A program made the translations under genes and the position numbers. The notes under the pieces are model-generated. The model had not been told where the DNA came from. It saw only the letters and a program-made list of their open reading frames with translations, and did no database searches. A stretch of DNA of 64,000 nt from Uloborus plumipes (Eukaryota > Arthropoda > Arachnida > Araneae > Uloboridae): positions 1-64,000 of the forward strand of contig JAXGGA010003451.1 of NCBI GenBank assembly GCA_038373865.1, given 5' to 3'. Within the stretch, counting starts at the first letter, position 1. Every line of letters begins with the position of its first letter. Positions 33,430 to 46,842 of this stretch are shown here, piece by piece.

Positions 33430-35605
33430 CAGAATTTCTGAAACCTTCTCACCTCCTCATCAAAACTATTCCAAAACTGTGGAAGAGAGCAATGATCTAT
33501 TAAGCGTTAGTTGGACCCCTTCCCTTTGCTAGTCTCGCTCTTACAGGAGCGGTTTCCTTCTGCAAAATTTACTACAACAAGCTATTTTTATGATTCGTTA
33601 GTTTTTCTTGTTACTTGCAATATTTTCAATATCAGGCAGATATTTTGCCTATTTCAAGGAAAGGTGTATATGTGCTGAGTTTCTCTCTACCCGTCTATTT
33701 CTAGCACTTAAAAGTATCATAAAAATCCTGACATCATTTCCTGATTACTCTATTTAAAAATATTTTATTCATACAATTATTAATTTTTTATCTTATTTTA
33801 GCTTGAAATAGCAGGAATGAAAAATTTTATGATGCGTCAAATTTTGCCGTGTAATTATACCCTTGATTTAGATTTAGACCATATTTTTTTTCATGAAGTA
33901 ACAATTGAATATTAATGTAAAAATTCATGTATGCAGTAAAAAAAAAAAAGCTCGAAAATTGTTTAGTTTTAAGCCAATGATTTAACACCAACTGCTTAGT
34001 TAATATTAAACCATTACGTTAAAACTGAGAGAGAGTAAAAGGAAAGAATTTATATTTATTTCCTGCCAAACATATTAATCAAAGCATATGAAACCAGCTC
34101 CCAGTACAGAAAAACGTGGAATTACTTTTGCTAGCTGTATGCTCACAATAAAGAATGAAAATTAATTTTTAGTCATTTGTAATGTCAAAACAAAACTCAT
34201 TCCTCATATTTAGTGGAAGTTTTGTTGGAAACTAAAACATGTATGCAATACTATTTTATTGCGAAACGAATAAAATAAAAGTTTCCCTTTTTAGTTGATA
34301 CCATTTTTCCTTGTTTAACGATGTCTACCACGTCTAGTTGCATCGTACAGAATTTTAAATTCAAATAATTTGAAGACTGATTTTCTTTTATTTTTTTAAA
34401 TCCACCTTCTCTAGTTCTGGTTAAATAAAAATGATAAATCGTTGCTATTGGGCAAATTTTTCATGTGAACTGTAATAGTATATTTTAAGCAGCTTGATGG
34501 AGAAAAATACTGCTTTAAGTGACTGAATGCAATGGATATTAATAATATTGCAAGGTACATTTTTTTTAAGTTAAATGTATCTTAAGATAGAGAATATATA
34601 TTTTTTTATTTGTTTTTGTTTGTTATTTATTGCACAACATTTATTGATGGTGTAGTTTGCATTCACTAAATTTGTGGTAGGAGTTTTAGATTTATAAAGC
34701 AATTTGTGAATTCGTAATTTAATTATAAAAATTGTGCATAATTTACCAAATTTAACAGGGGGAAACGAACAGAAACTGAATGAACTTGATCCCTTCTAAC
34801 TCATTTTTGTACAGAATTTTCTATTGGAAATCAACAGAAGTTACAGAGAGCCTACTTTTTTTTAAATATTCGTACATTGCTTTGCTGTTTTTGCAGCTGA
34901 AAATGAACAGGAGCTGAATGAATTTCCGTTTTTGAGCAAATAAATTTAATTGCTTGATTTAAATCTATTGGTCTCAAATAACGTTTACTTTATGCATTCT
35001 TCCTTTTTCTGAACAAAAAAAAAAGCTTTCTTCACCTCATATTGCGCACTTTTTTCAATATTGTCTCTGGATATTGTATTTGATGTAACATAAATACTAA
35101 AAAACACATACTTAATATTAATACAAAAGACATCATAAATTATAACGTAAAAATTTTCGAACAATGAGAACAGTTTAATACGATTACTCTAGCACTGTAA
35201 AAAATTTACAAGATCAAATATTTTTCTTTCCCCCCCCCCACATGTTTCCATTTAATATATTTGTAGGTTATTAAGTTAGAGAGGGATTAAGCTTTGACAT
35301 GAAGAACAATCTTCATAGTCCACCCTGTTCTTGTGCCATTGAGAAAACCTTGAGTATGCATAGATAAGCCTTATATTTTTTCGCATAGTGAAACAATCTT
35401 TGTTTTAAACATATACCAGGAGCTTCTCTATTTTGAGAAAATCCACGAAAAAAATACAATTTCTATTGGAATTCTTTGCTTTCAAACCAATAGTAACTTT
35501 TTTCCAATATTATAATTGATAACAACCAAATTACATTGCATGCCAGAATATATCCCTACACATTTCTTAACCAATTGTATGAGGCAGTGAAAACAGTTCC
35601 GTTTT
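33430..35605. other. No gene recognised
   Basis: AT-rich, several poly(T) tracts, no coding features and no paired ends seen. Confidence 0.5.
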
Positions 35606-35607
35606 TT

Positions 35608-35795
35608 TTTATCTAGACCAGGAGCATCCAGGATTTGGAATGGGGAAGTTAAGGACTTTGTGTTAACGAGATATTTAACATGTCCAGTCAATTTAACAAG
35701 CACGATGGATGTTCTATCCTGCTGGCATTGATCCCGGGACCTTCCAGTCACAAGTTCAATGTCTCACCGAACAGGCCACCACTGCCCTAAGAAAC
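35608..35795 (-). repeat. tRNA-derived SINE
   Basis: Minus strand from 35790: GGCAGTGGTGGCCTGTTCGGTGAG (A box), GACATTGAACTTGTGA (anticodon-like arm), GGTCCCGGGATCAATGCC (B box). The body continues to about 35610. An 89-codon frame across it is the SINE read through, not a gene. Confidence 0.65.
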
Positions 35796-35799
35796 AAAC

Positions 35800-36470
35800 G
35801 ATAGCATACAAACAAATAAAACAAATAGCAGCTAGCACTCTTTTAAATATCGCTTGTACATTAAAAATAACGAAATTTTTCCAGACCAGTTAATTTTTCT
35901 GCAATTTCTTCATTTGTTTTAACTCATTAATTTTGCATTTCCAAAAACAACGCTTCGTATAAAAGAGGAATCAAAAAAATTTAAATTCTGTTGGTTTTTC
36001 AAATTTAGTAACAAGCGTATATGATTTTTAGAAAATCATCAAGCATAATTTCTAAAGCATCAAACTTTAGTTTCACAAAAGACGATATTAGCACGAACGT
36101 TAATAAAAAAATATTGCAAGTGACAAACGACAAATGAAACGATTAATACACTCATCAAACAATGAAAAAAAGAAATCTAATCTCCAACAAATTAAATGAA
36201 TCAAGCGATAATGACGCTTTTCTTTTACAGATCGTTCCTATAATGGCATCAGACCACGTTGGCCAGCCTAATTACGTTTCGGTAGTCCTCGCAGATAATC
36301 ACCAAGGGGAAAATAGGGTGCCAGTGATTAAACAGGGAGAGGGAAAAAATGAAGGAATGAGAAATGATTGGTGGGGAATAAGGCCGTAAAAAAGAGAAGA
36401 AAGGGAAATCTGTGGTGAATGAGTGAGAAAACTTGTAATATGCTTTTCTTTTATATATATACGCTTTTAT
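35800..36470. other. No gene recognised
   Basis: Segment 36230-36380 is more complex and purine-rich on the plus strand and resembles 600-720 in part (see findings). A 75-codon frame at 36162-36389 has no recognisable domain. Confidence 0.4.
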
Positions 36471-36479
36471 TAGTTTCCC

Positions 36480-38570
36480 GAGTGGGTTAGTTTGTTTGTA
36501 TGTATGTAAGTCTGAATAAAAGATAAAATTCACGTTCTTTACAAATGTAATAGCTATTTAATACTATTATTGATACTGAAGACTAAACTGTATTACATGC
36601 TGATGTATTATAAGTGTTTCAGTTGTTAGTATGTAACTCTGAATAAAGGTTAAATTCACGTTCTTGCAAATCTAAAAGTTTTTATTTAATACTAAGCCAA
36701 TATTTTGAAAAGTGCCAATTTGAAGCTGGAGTTTTCTGATTAAAAAAATTTTTTGTAGAAAAAAAATAATATTGGATTCTAAGTCTAAATTGGGTCTAAA
36801 TGCAAGAAAATAAAAGGGGGAAGTCAAGGAAGTTATTTACCCCTCCTTAGATTACTCACTTTTAAGCCGTTACAGATCTGATGAGTGTTACAGATCTGAT
36901 GCTAATATGAGCTACATATCTGAGTTATGCTTTCAGTCTTCATTAACATCTCTAAAAATGATATCATTTCCTTGCATTTTTAACATAGAATTAAGATAAC
37001 TACATTAATATATATATATTAGGCTAAAAAATCAAATTTTATTATAAAAAAAGAATTTCTTGGAAATAAAATTGAGCGATGAGGTTTTTACATAAAATAA
37101 ATTATGAGATTACCAAATCCAAGCTAATAAAACATTTGTTTTGTTTTGAAACAACACACAACTTCAGTTTTTTCAACACAACTCTGCTGCTTGCTTTTCT
37201 TCAATTAGTTGCAGGAAATTTAATTTCCTGATTAGAAATTCAAATTTAGCATACTAGTTATTATCTAGTTATTTAGCGAAGTTATGAGAAATTGAAGCAC
37301 CAAAAAAGTAAATAAATAAAATAATAATAATTAACTTAATTTCTACAGTGTCAATTTTTCTTATTTTACTAACTTCTATTGTCAGGTCATTCAAACCACA
37401 AATGAAGCAATTGTACTAAAACTCATAGCTTTTCATTTTTTAAGAACAAAAATATTCAATATATGGCTAAAACCTATGATTTTTGCTTTTTAATAATTCT
37501 GAAACGTGAGAGTTAGTTCGGTAACATATTCGCTATTTTTCAATGTTACCGATCTGACTGTTACCGATCTGACAAACCGACAAAGTTTTTTTTTTTTCAT
37601 TTCCGAGTCGATCGCGCTAAACCAAAATCAAACACGTGGTTTTTTCACTTGCAATATAGGACTATACTTATATATAAAATAACTTTTAAAGTTTTTAGCT
37701 CGTGTTACCGATCTGATGACTTAAATGACACATTTTATAAATCACTTTAAAAAATCTTACCTGCAATTTTAGATGCGGAAATGCAAATTTTTAATTACGA
37801 TGCGATAAAACATCACACCAGGTACTCAGTATCACGTGGTATCGGTGCAGGAAATGATTTTGGGAGCCTAAATATAGATCGGAAGTTATTGTTACCGCTC
37901 TGACGTGGAACTGAGGGACACGCCTATTTCGCATTCCCTATAAAATCAGAAATCGATTAAAACAAAAATGAAGTAAAATATTAGCAAAGGGTTAAAAATA
38001 GAATCGTTTTTTGTGCAAGTGCGTTTTTCTAGGAAGTTAGAAAGTGCGCTTAAGCTGTTTGCATGCTAAGCTTTGCTACTGGGGACACGTTACCGATCTG
38101 ATTTTTGATGTATAAAACAAATATTTTCTGAAGAAAAAAAATTTTTTTTCTGATATTATTAGATGAAATGAAAGCAAAACCTTGTCTTCTTTCTGGGGAA
38201 AATTATTTTTTTAGCAAGTTATTGAAATACCAGTGAAAATTCACTTGGTATTCAAATTGGCACTTTTCTAAATATTAGCTCTACTATTATTAGCACTAAA
38301 AGCTAAACTATATTACATTTTGATGTATTTTAAGTGCATGTTAGTTTGAATAACTCTAAAGGCGTATTTTTTAGTTTTCTTGAACTATAATTATTTTTTC
38401 GCTTTATTAGTATCACATGTGGGTTTGTTTGTTTGTTTGTTTGTAACTCTGAATAAAAGATAAAATGCACGTTCTTCACAAATATAAAAGTAATATATTT
38501 AATACTATTATTAATACTTAAGGCTAAGCTATATTAGATGTTGATGTATTATAAGTGCATGTAAACTTAT
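36480..38570. repeat. Three diverged copies of a roughly 130-bp unit
   Basis: The unit (TAA(C/G)TCTGAATAAA(A)G…ATTCACGTTCTT…TTTAATACTATTATT…TATTACAT…GATGTATTATAAGTG) occurs at about 36490-36620, at 36625-36694 plus 38282-38335 (interrupted), and at about 38425-38565. A GTTTGTTTGTTTGT microsatellite precedes the third. The middle copy is split by the element at 36695-38281. Confidence 0.75.
36695..38281. mobile_element. Non-autonomous element rich in GTTAC(A/C)GATCTGA
   Basis: About 30-bp inverted ends: AGCCAATATTTTGAAAAGTG at 36695 and the inverse AGCTAATATTTAGAAAAGTG at 38280, both continuing CCAATTTGAA. TACTA borders both sides and lies inside a repeated unit whose other copies have one uninterrupted TACTATTATT, so the insertion is clear. 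Inside are seven 14-mers: 36869, 36887, 37545, 37560, 37704, 37891 and 38089, two of them as close pairs. No transposase. Confidence 0.75.
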
Positions 38571-38942
38571 CGGATATTCAATAGTTTTGAAAATCAGAAA
38601 AAAATCAGAGTATCATGTGAAATGTTTTGATTAACTCTAAAAGAGTATTTTGTTTTTTCAGCTATATTTTAAAATTATTACAATAGTAGGTTGGATCATT
38701 ATTAATTCTAGCTGTAAGGTTGCTCAGTAGAATGTTGCTTTATCCTCAAAGAGTGTCCGTTTGTAAACGTTTGTAAATAAAGATGAGTCTGTGGTGTTGT
38801 GTTTATTTGCTAAAAATATGCACTGCAGTTAATAAATAAATGTCCTACCGGCACCTACCGGCAACCAGAGGTGGAAGAGTTTAGAAATCTTTCTAGCCAA
38901 GGGTATTTTAAACGAGCTAGAATTTTATGATGGGATAATCTA
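38571..38942. other. No gene recognised
   Basis: AT-rich; includes a CCTACCGGCACCTACCGGCA duplication near 38845-38864. Confidence 0.5.
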
Positions 38943-39155
38943 TGTAAAAGCCGCCATCTTGTCCCGCGCGTGATGCTCATGTATTTTATTAAAGAGTAAG
39001 GATTTTAAATGGTAAAGAACGAAAATTTGTTGGTTAAGAAATCACAAACCGATGTAGGATCTCTTTGAAAAAAAAACTGTACATCGCCCTTTAAAATTAC
39101 TACTTTTTAATGAAATACATGACATTCAAGTACGGGACAAGATGGCGGCGTTTTC
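38943..39155. mobile_element. MITE with GCCGCCATCTTGTCCCG ends
   Basis: GCCGCCATCTTGTCCCG at 38950-38966 and its exact inverse at about 39133-39149 face outward, and the inverted match extends with mismatches through CATGTATTT(T/C)ATTAAA for about 45 bp per side. About 213 bp in all, no coding. Superfamily unknown; TA-like flanks. Confidence 0.8.
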
Positions 39156-42100
39156 TTGGAATGGTTCTGATGCGTAAGTGAAAAAAAAAGTGGCAGAAAG
39201 ACACAATAGGAGTGAAACTTTTGTATTACAGGGAAACATTTAAAAATTTTATCAATCAATTTTGAATAGCATAAATTTTGTTTATCATTCATTTGTTTAC
39301 ATAAAGTTATATATAGTGCTCCTCTGATAATTTGACCTCTCACATTAACAATGTTTGTCCCTTTTTCGGGTTATAGGCAAAGGTAATTGATTCGAATTTG
39401 AGGAACAACACTTTGTAAAACGATTATTAAAATAGCCCAACTTAATTCAAGTATAATTACCCTTCCCTGTTACCCAAAAAAGAAGCAAAGAATGTCCATG
39501 ACTTAGTTTAACTTATCAGAAGAGCACTATACATATGTATCAAATTACATACATATTAAGTTAGGCCCTCTCAACTTTGCTACGCCTTTGTAGCACTGGT
39601 GCTTGGTTTTTATACATAGAACCAGAATTCCCACATGTTATTAATGTAAAGCGAAAAATGCACATCTTTGGAGCGCCCCCCCCCCCCTATTTTCTAAGTG
39701 AATGAAGTATTGCTGTCTAATGTTAGGCACTTCAGAAGGATATTCCCGATGCCAAATGCAGAAAGAATAAACAATAGTTAAATTTTTGATGATTATTTTA
39801 GTATTAATCTTGCATTTGAATTTGCTCATTTCTTTCAAACTTCGGTCAAATGTGGCAAAAAATCTGTGGGTGATGGAGAAAAACTATTTACTCATTTAAA
39901 TATAGCACATCATTTTACATTAAGATCAAGTTTTTTTTTTTTTTTTTTTTTGTAGACCAGTGTAATAGATCTTGGACAAGTTTTATAAATAAACAGTTTG
40001 TTGTCTGTAGATAAAAAAGTATACTGATCATGAGAGGGGGCTGTGGTGTCTTTTGAGGTGATAAAAAATGATATTTCAATGTGAAAGCAGACCATTCCCA
40101 CTTCTAAGTCAGCAGCGATATCTACGCAGTCAATCTTTACCCAGTATATGTGATTCGTATAGCAGATCAGAAACAGTAAAAAGTATTAAACAAAAACCTG
40201 TTTTTTTTTACCCTTCTTTTTTCGAATCTATAAACATAAATTGAATCAACTTCATGGATGAAAGAAAACATTTTAGAATCATTTCTTAGTTCACAAAAGC
40301 CGAATTTCTTTGTGCGGTTCAGTTTAGAGTTTTGTAAGTAGACCTAGATCAAGGGTTTGAATCGTCGCACAATGGTTTGAGGGCGGAAAAAATAGGTATT
40401 TCAAAGTTTGAACATCGAAAATTTTTAATGCCATAATTACTTAGGCTTTGAGTTGTAGTAACATACTCTAAAAGATTTATTTGGAAAAAAAATGCATATT
40501 ACCGAAAATAAGCCAAGAATGTTGAACAATTACGTTTTTAATTAATTTTGGACGTGACGCTATACTGCAGTTTAAATTCATTTGTTCAGTAATCCGAACT
40601 TAAATTTAAAAAAAAAATATTTCCCATTGTTCTTTCACGCCTATAGAATGCATATTACACCAAAAATAAAAATTAAAATTAATAAAAATTTAAAATTATC
40701 GGAAGTGAAAAAAAAGGAATTGCAAAAAAATTTTATGAAATATATTGAGGCATTTATTTTTATCGGCGACTTCCGGTGAGCTTAAAGTTATATAGAAAAA
40801 TAGTTTGAATCTTCCTGTAACTAAAAAAATATTTTAGCTGCGACCACCTGCGACTGTGGGCGTGGCAGATGTTTTCATTTGAATCTCACTATTTAGAAAC
40901 ACCAATATAGTAAACTAAAAAAAAACTAAAAAATAACATATGGTATAACGGGGATAAATTTATTTTTAACAAAGAAATTGGCCATCAATTTTGACGTATT
41001 TGAAAAAAAAATCTGCACCTTAAAGCCAGACTAACATAAGTCACACTTTCACTACTTCTCAAGGAGAGCGATCTACGCTCACGGGATTTTTTCCCACTTT
41101 TCCCTCGTTCCGAACCACTGAGCGTCGGATTTGGCATTGTCGACTTTCAATCCCATTCATGGGGTTTGGTCTCATTAGTCTGCATGGTTTTATTGGGCGC
41201 ACATACCTGAGTAGCAATGTATGTCCTAATATACTCTCTCAGAAATTAATTTACTGCACAAAGTAAGAAGTTATTGGATATGAAGAATTTACTGAAAATA
41301 ATTTTCTCTCGACTCTTTCGGAAAATAATGTACTGTATTTCGAAAAAAAATGGCTCGTCCTCCAGAAAGATTGCCGAGACAGGTCGGTCCTAGATCAAGC
41401 TAGGACTTATTTTAGTTAAAATCTACTCAAATTTTAAACTTGGCATGCGTAAATAGTCAATAAACTTAATTACTAAAACTTTCATGTACTTTCAAATGCA
41501 TTTCATAAATTGAAACGAATTTGGAAGTCTATACTCAAAACTCAAACACATAATAATAGAGTATGATGTAAAATATATTTTTATTTTAAATCACGGAGTT
41601 TAAGACATTTTTCAATGTATTGTAAAAACTTTCTATAGATTTGCGAGAAACTGTCCAATGCTCTTTATTTAATTTCATTTATGTTAACCTTTTTATTACC
41701 AAATTTAATAATCGATAATAAAGAAAAGAAAGTCATAAAATAGTCGAAAGTTGACAAAATGATTCTTGATTAGCCTTCTTTTTAGAAGAAATTTTTGTGG
41801 CACAGAATGTTGTTATCCAATACCAAAAAATAAATGGCTATTAAACTGCCAAAAATATTTATCAAATCCACTTAAAGTGTAATTTAATATTTTTGGAGCA
41901 AAAAGGCAGGATTGAAAAATATGTTAAAAGGCAGATAGCGTTTGTTAATTTAAAAATCGTAATTCATACTCTGAAGGAGCATGACTGTAACATTGGTTGT
42001 ACTTCCTTCGAAACTGCAAAGGAAAACAAAGAGAAGAAGGAGACAATTCAGCAAAAATTCTTTTGAAATTTAATATCAGTTCTTTTCATCTTACTTAATA

Positions 42101-45100
42101 TAGGATATGTACCATTCACGGAACGAACTTATCCTAAAGTTGCCAGATTCTTGCGCTTTTTCATTTCCTTCCACAACGAAAGTTTTATATTTCTCGTTAA
42201 AATATCCTTTTTTCTTTCTATCTTACTTATTAAAAAGTATGTGTAATGTTTTTATTAATCATTCTCCGGTTTCTCAAAGACCATCGCTGAAGTATTAATG
42301 GGTTCTTTCATTAATGAGAATGATCTTAAGAGATCATTATTTCGTTCCGCGTAATAACGCTTAATTTCCAAGTAAAAGACTCGTTAACATTTTCAGTCAT
42401 TATTTTACTTTTGAAAAGAAATGGTATATGAGGTTGTTTATATCCTATTTCCCACCCCAGATTAGCAGAACAGTTTTCTTTCTTAGTAAAGCTAATGGAA
42501 GATTTTTGTGATAATATTCATTTGATCCGACTGTGATAATTTGGTGATTGGGCTACTATTGCCACGGGTAAATCTTAAAAGCATATTTCGTAACATTTCT
42601 TCGAAGGAATATTAATGAACTTTATCGAGTCGTTTTTCCAATGTTAATCTTTTTCACAGTGCTCAATTTCAAGGAGTCTAGCTGTTTTCAAGTATGAATA
42701 TGTTTTGCAATAAATATTTGAACTAATCAAATGAAAAACTAAAAAATAGGTCAATGTATAAAATCAAAACAAAAAGAAGTGCTTACGCTTTAAATAACTA
42801 TCCATAAAGTCCCGCTCGAATTTCTAAAAGTTTTGAACGAAACTTAGATTTCATTTAGGGTACATTTTAGGATTCCTCTCTTATTAATAATGACCTGGAA
42901 AATAGAACAGTGCATACTACTTAATGAAGAATGAACTTCTTTCTCACTCAAAATTCGTGAGCATGTTTTTAGCTCAATCAAGTCAAACATTATTGTCAAA
43001 CGCCTGTTTTATTTCAAACCCAACTAAGTTCACGAAAAATTTCCGCCTTTCTTGTATAATTTATAATAATTTGATCTGGTTTTAATTCAAATCCTATTTC
43101 TTTAAAAAATGAAATATCTTTGGCAGTGGCGTACTCAAAATTATTTTTAAGGGCTGCGTATTGTCATTGCAACAAAAGGAGCTCATTTTCAGTTTCGAAC
43201 TACCACTTGGAAAAAAAAACTAAAGCGTGGGTTATATCAGTCTTATTTGTTTTATTTGCCACTATTAATAAATAAAATTTTAATCAACTTTTAAAAAACA
43301 CAAAAATAAATATCATGTAAGAGAAATGAGAAAAATACCCGTGAAAACTAAAACATCTACTTACCAGAAACAGCGAAATCCACCTTTAAAAAATGATCGA
43401 AATCAATAATTAAATAGGAAAAAAAAAAGATTTCAATTAGAGTCCAGGTTATATACAACCACATAAATGCATACGCAATTGCATATTTGTATTTAGTTTG
43501 TGGACGTTAGTTGCATATAAATTATTAAAAATGGCTATCTCTATTTCCTTTAATGTACCTTACATCAATATTCAGGGGTTTTTTGATCTTTTGATCTGAA
43601 GAATTTTTTTTTACAAATATTTTGTATTTTATAAGGAGAAAAAAATCGGGACACTGATGGAGCCATTTCGTGGAAATGAATATTACCCCTTCCAGTTGTC
43701 AATAGGAACAAAAACTGAACTATAGTCAGACTGAGATAGAAAACTCAAGTACAACTACAACGTAATAGATTTATGCCGTATACATTTTTTCCACATAAAA
43801 AGACTCACAAGTTATTTCACTTAAAAAGTTATATTTTTTATATACTCTAACTTACCTTGCATTTCTAAAACTCTCAGTTAATCATTATAATAAAACTATT
43901 CATACAATTGCATACTATATGCATGAATTTAATGATGGAAATTGTCTCTCGTACAATAACTCACTATTGCTTTATTTATAGTATAGTTTTGCACATACAT
44001 ATTATTAAATTTATCTGTTATCAACAAGTTACTATTGAATTATTACCACAGTTGCTAACACACTAATATTCTGTGCATTTCATCGAATGCTTAAGCATAT
44101 GCATAATCAAATGTAGATTCTTGGGACAGTACATTGAAATGAAACATTTTGAAGAATTATGTGTTGAATGATAGCACACCTGCTGGTATTATACAGAAAG
44201 ATCTGAATTGGATTCCAGATGGAATAAATAAGCGCTTGTACGTCAGCTTAACCTTTGTATTGCAATGTTATAGTTAATTTAAATTATTTCAAATTCTTGA
44301 CAATGATGTAATTACATAGGAAAGTAACAGTTGTTGCTTTAGCTAACTGACATATAACAAGTTTAGCTCTCAATAAAACGCGATTTCATATCCATTAAAA
44401 TTTTCATTCTTCTTAAATATCCTATAATAAATTAGCAAAAGTTGGATTTTTTTTTCTTTCATTCACAACAATAAAAGAGCCTAAATAATGCTTTCAACTT
44501 TAACGGAAAACAGAGTGAAGAGTCAGAAATCCGTTATTTTTTTTTTTTAAGTTTGAAATCCATAAGTCATTGTTTTAGGAGTAACCACCGTCATGGGGAA
44601 GCAAGAACAAAAAAAAAGTGTCATTTTGAAAAAAATTGTTTTTTTTTTTTTTATTTTCAATACTTAAAATTTTTATTTCTTTTTTCTTTTTCTTTAAATG
44701 TCCAAAATAACTCACATTTGACGTTTACGTGTAAAAATTATTTTTAATTCGTACTTGTTTTTGTACTTCTTTGATGATGTATTTTATGCCTAATATGAGC
44801 GATTTGCTGTAATTGTGCAACAATCTTTTAGCATCTGCTCTTAGTTTACCATATATCTTATTATTTCTTCAATAAAACACAATACATAGCATATTCAGCA
44901 AAAAATACATATATATTTTTAGACTAGAATAATATTTAAATAATGCTTAATGATACCGCAGATTTTGAGCTAGAAAACTTTGAGCAAATAATCATGATGT
45001 AGCTCACAAACAGGAACACATGTGAGTGGAAAGTAAATTTTTCGAGCAAAAAACAAGTTAGAAAATAAGTGCTCGAAATGAAATCTTTCTAAATAATTAA

Positions 45101-46122
45101 AAAATAATTTCTTGCTAGAAATAGTTAATAAAAGCTATTTCGTGTAAAACCGGTTTCTAAATAGTTTCACTTAAAACTATAAACTGCGTAATTAATTTAG
45201 CATCTGTTACTAATGCACAACAGCGAAACTAAAAAATTGTTTTATAGTTTTCCTTGAGAAGTATAAATTAATTTCCTGAATTGAGTATTTTCATACCTGT
45301 TTCATTTTTCAAAGTGTTGTCAGTTTCTTCAATAATGTATGAAATAGAAAAATTGAACACATTTTGAAGTTAATGCTGTTAAAAATAAATTAAACGATAT
45401 GTTATGTCTCTCTGTAAAAACATTTAAGTTTACATAGCTTGGTTAAAGGTGATTAATTTATTATTTTAATCACGTGAACTAATTGAAACAGATTGATAAA
45501 TGCTTTCTGAAAAGGAGTTTTTTTATTTATTTTTCCTTTTTATTTTTTATTTTTTTTTTTTTGCAATTATTAATAACAAAACGTTCAGCAATATTAACCT
45601 TTTTATGAATTTGTTTTATAAAGTAAAGTGTACTTTCACGTCAAGTAAAACTTTAGTAATTAATTAAATGGCATTCAAATTACTGTTATTGCTAATACAT
45701 AAATCGAAATTAAAGTTTAGTTTCAGCTATATTTCAAGCAAATAACACTGAAGAACAATGATTTAGCAGTTCTAGATTTGTGACTTGTTCTTGACTAACT
45801 TATGAAATGTAAGTCCAAATATGATATAACTTAAATCTATAGCGTCAAGATTTTTAGTTACATATTGATCAGAGAGATAAAATCGCAAAATAAAAGATTT
45901 TTGAAAAAATGGGGACGAAAAGGATTTTAAGATAAGCACCAATCATCAACTTTTGCGTTGACAGAATAAAAAGTAATTGTTTTGTATTACTGATGAACAA
46001 GGAATAATTCGGTTGTTTCTCTTTTTTCAAAAATATTTTCTGTTGAAAGGGGTTAATTGCTTTTTGCCTTAATTTGGACTCATTTTCTTTCTCAAATAAG
46101 TAATTTTAAAATACCCTCAGTC
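39156..46122. other. Long stretch with no recognisable gene
   Basis: About 7 kb of AT-rich DNA. Points noted: a run of C at 39677-39689, poly(T) at 39932-39950, a worn CTGTACCTCAG-family terminus (CCAGACTAACATAAGTC) at 41026-41045, the 42331-42386 segment paired with 25309-25386, and a hAT-like CAGTGGCGTA at 43124-43133 without a partner. All frames are under 80 codons and carry no known motif. Confidence 0.45.
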
Positions 46123-46834
46123 CAGTGGCGTACGCAGACAAATCATTTCAGGGGAGGCTGAGCCGAGACTTAGAGGAAGAGGGCAGGCACCTCATAAAAT
46201 GTAACTAAGAAAGTAAATGTTTCGAATTTCTGATACCAATGCTAATGACAAAATTGAAATGACAAAAGTGCATCATTAATTTTTTTAGCAGTATAATTGT
46301 TGTTGAAGCCGAGAAGTAAAGATAAATTAAGTAATAATTTAAAAGATAAATTAAAATTTGAAAAGCTCTCTTAAAAACGTGTTTCCTAACAAGTGCATGC
46401 AATATTTTGGTAAATTTGTGCTTTAATAATATTAATTTTGCGATTTATTTTACTATTGTTTCTAATGTTGTGTTTCAATTACATGTGTTGAAATGTATTG
46501 AACAGCAGAATCAGATGCATGAACAAGCATTAATCGGTATTTCTGAAACAAATTTGCAATAAAAATAGGTAAAATTGAATTATAAGATAGACATAAACGT
46601 AACAAACAGTAAAATGGCACATATCGAAATAGAAAGAAAGCAAGAAAGAATTTACTCTTTTTTTCTTTCTTTGAACTTTTCACATAGTTAAATTTTCTCT
46701 CTACAGAAAATTTCGCCATGTTGCGATTTCAGAAAAAAGAAAAAAAAGGTAATAGCTAAAATGCTTTAAATTCTTTTTTGAATATTTCGGAGGGGACTGC
46801 AGCCCTATCGGCCCACCCCTTGAATACGCCACAG
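46123..46834. mobile_element. hAT non-autonomous element, 712 bp
   Basis: Left end CAGTGGCGTACGCAG, right end TGAATACGCCACAG (imperfect inverse). The 8 bp outside are CCTCAGTC (46115-46122) and CCTCCGTC (46835-46842), one mismatch apart, as expected for a hAT target duplication. Its interior (about 46230-46500) is homologous to 55050-55290. Frames of 65 and 85 codons inside show no transposase motif. Confidence 0.8.
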
Positions 46835-46842
46835 CCTCCGTC

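Noticed and set aside
35482..35751. 89-codon minus-strand frame
   Set aside because: It is a tRNA-derived SINE read through its body.
40310..40372. tRNA-like segment with a 7-bp terminal stem (TTGTGCG/CGCACAA) and a TTTGAAT loop
   Set aside because: At 63 bases it is too short for a nuclear tRNA, the T stem does not pair and no D or anticodon arm fits.
43124..43133. CAGTGGCGTA, a hAT-type terminus
   Set aside because: No partner end or 8-bp duplication was found, so I did not list an element.
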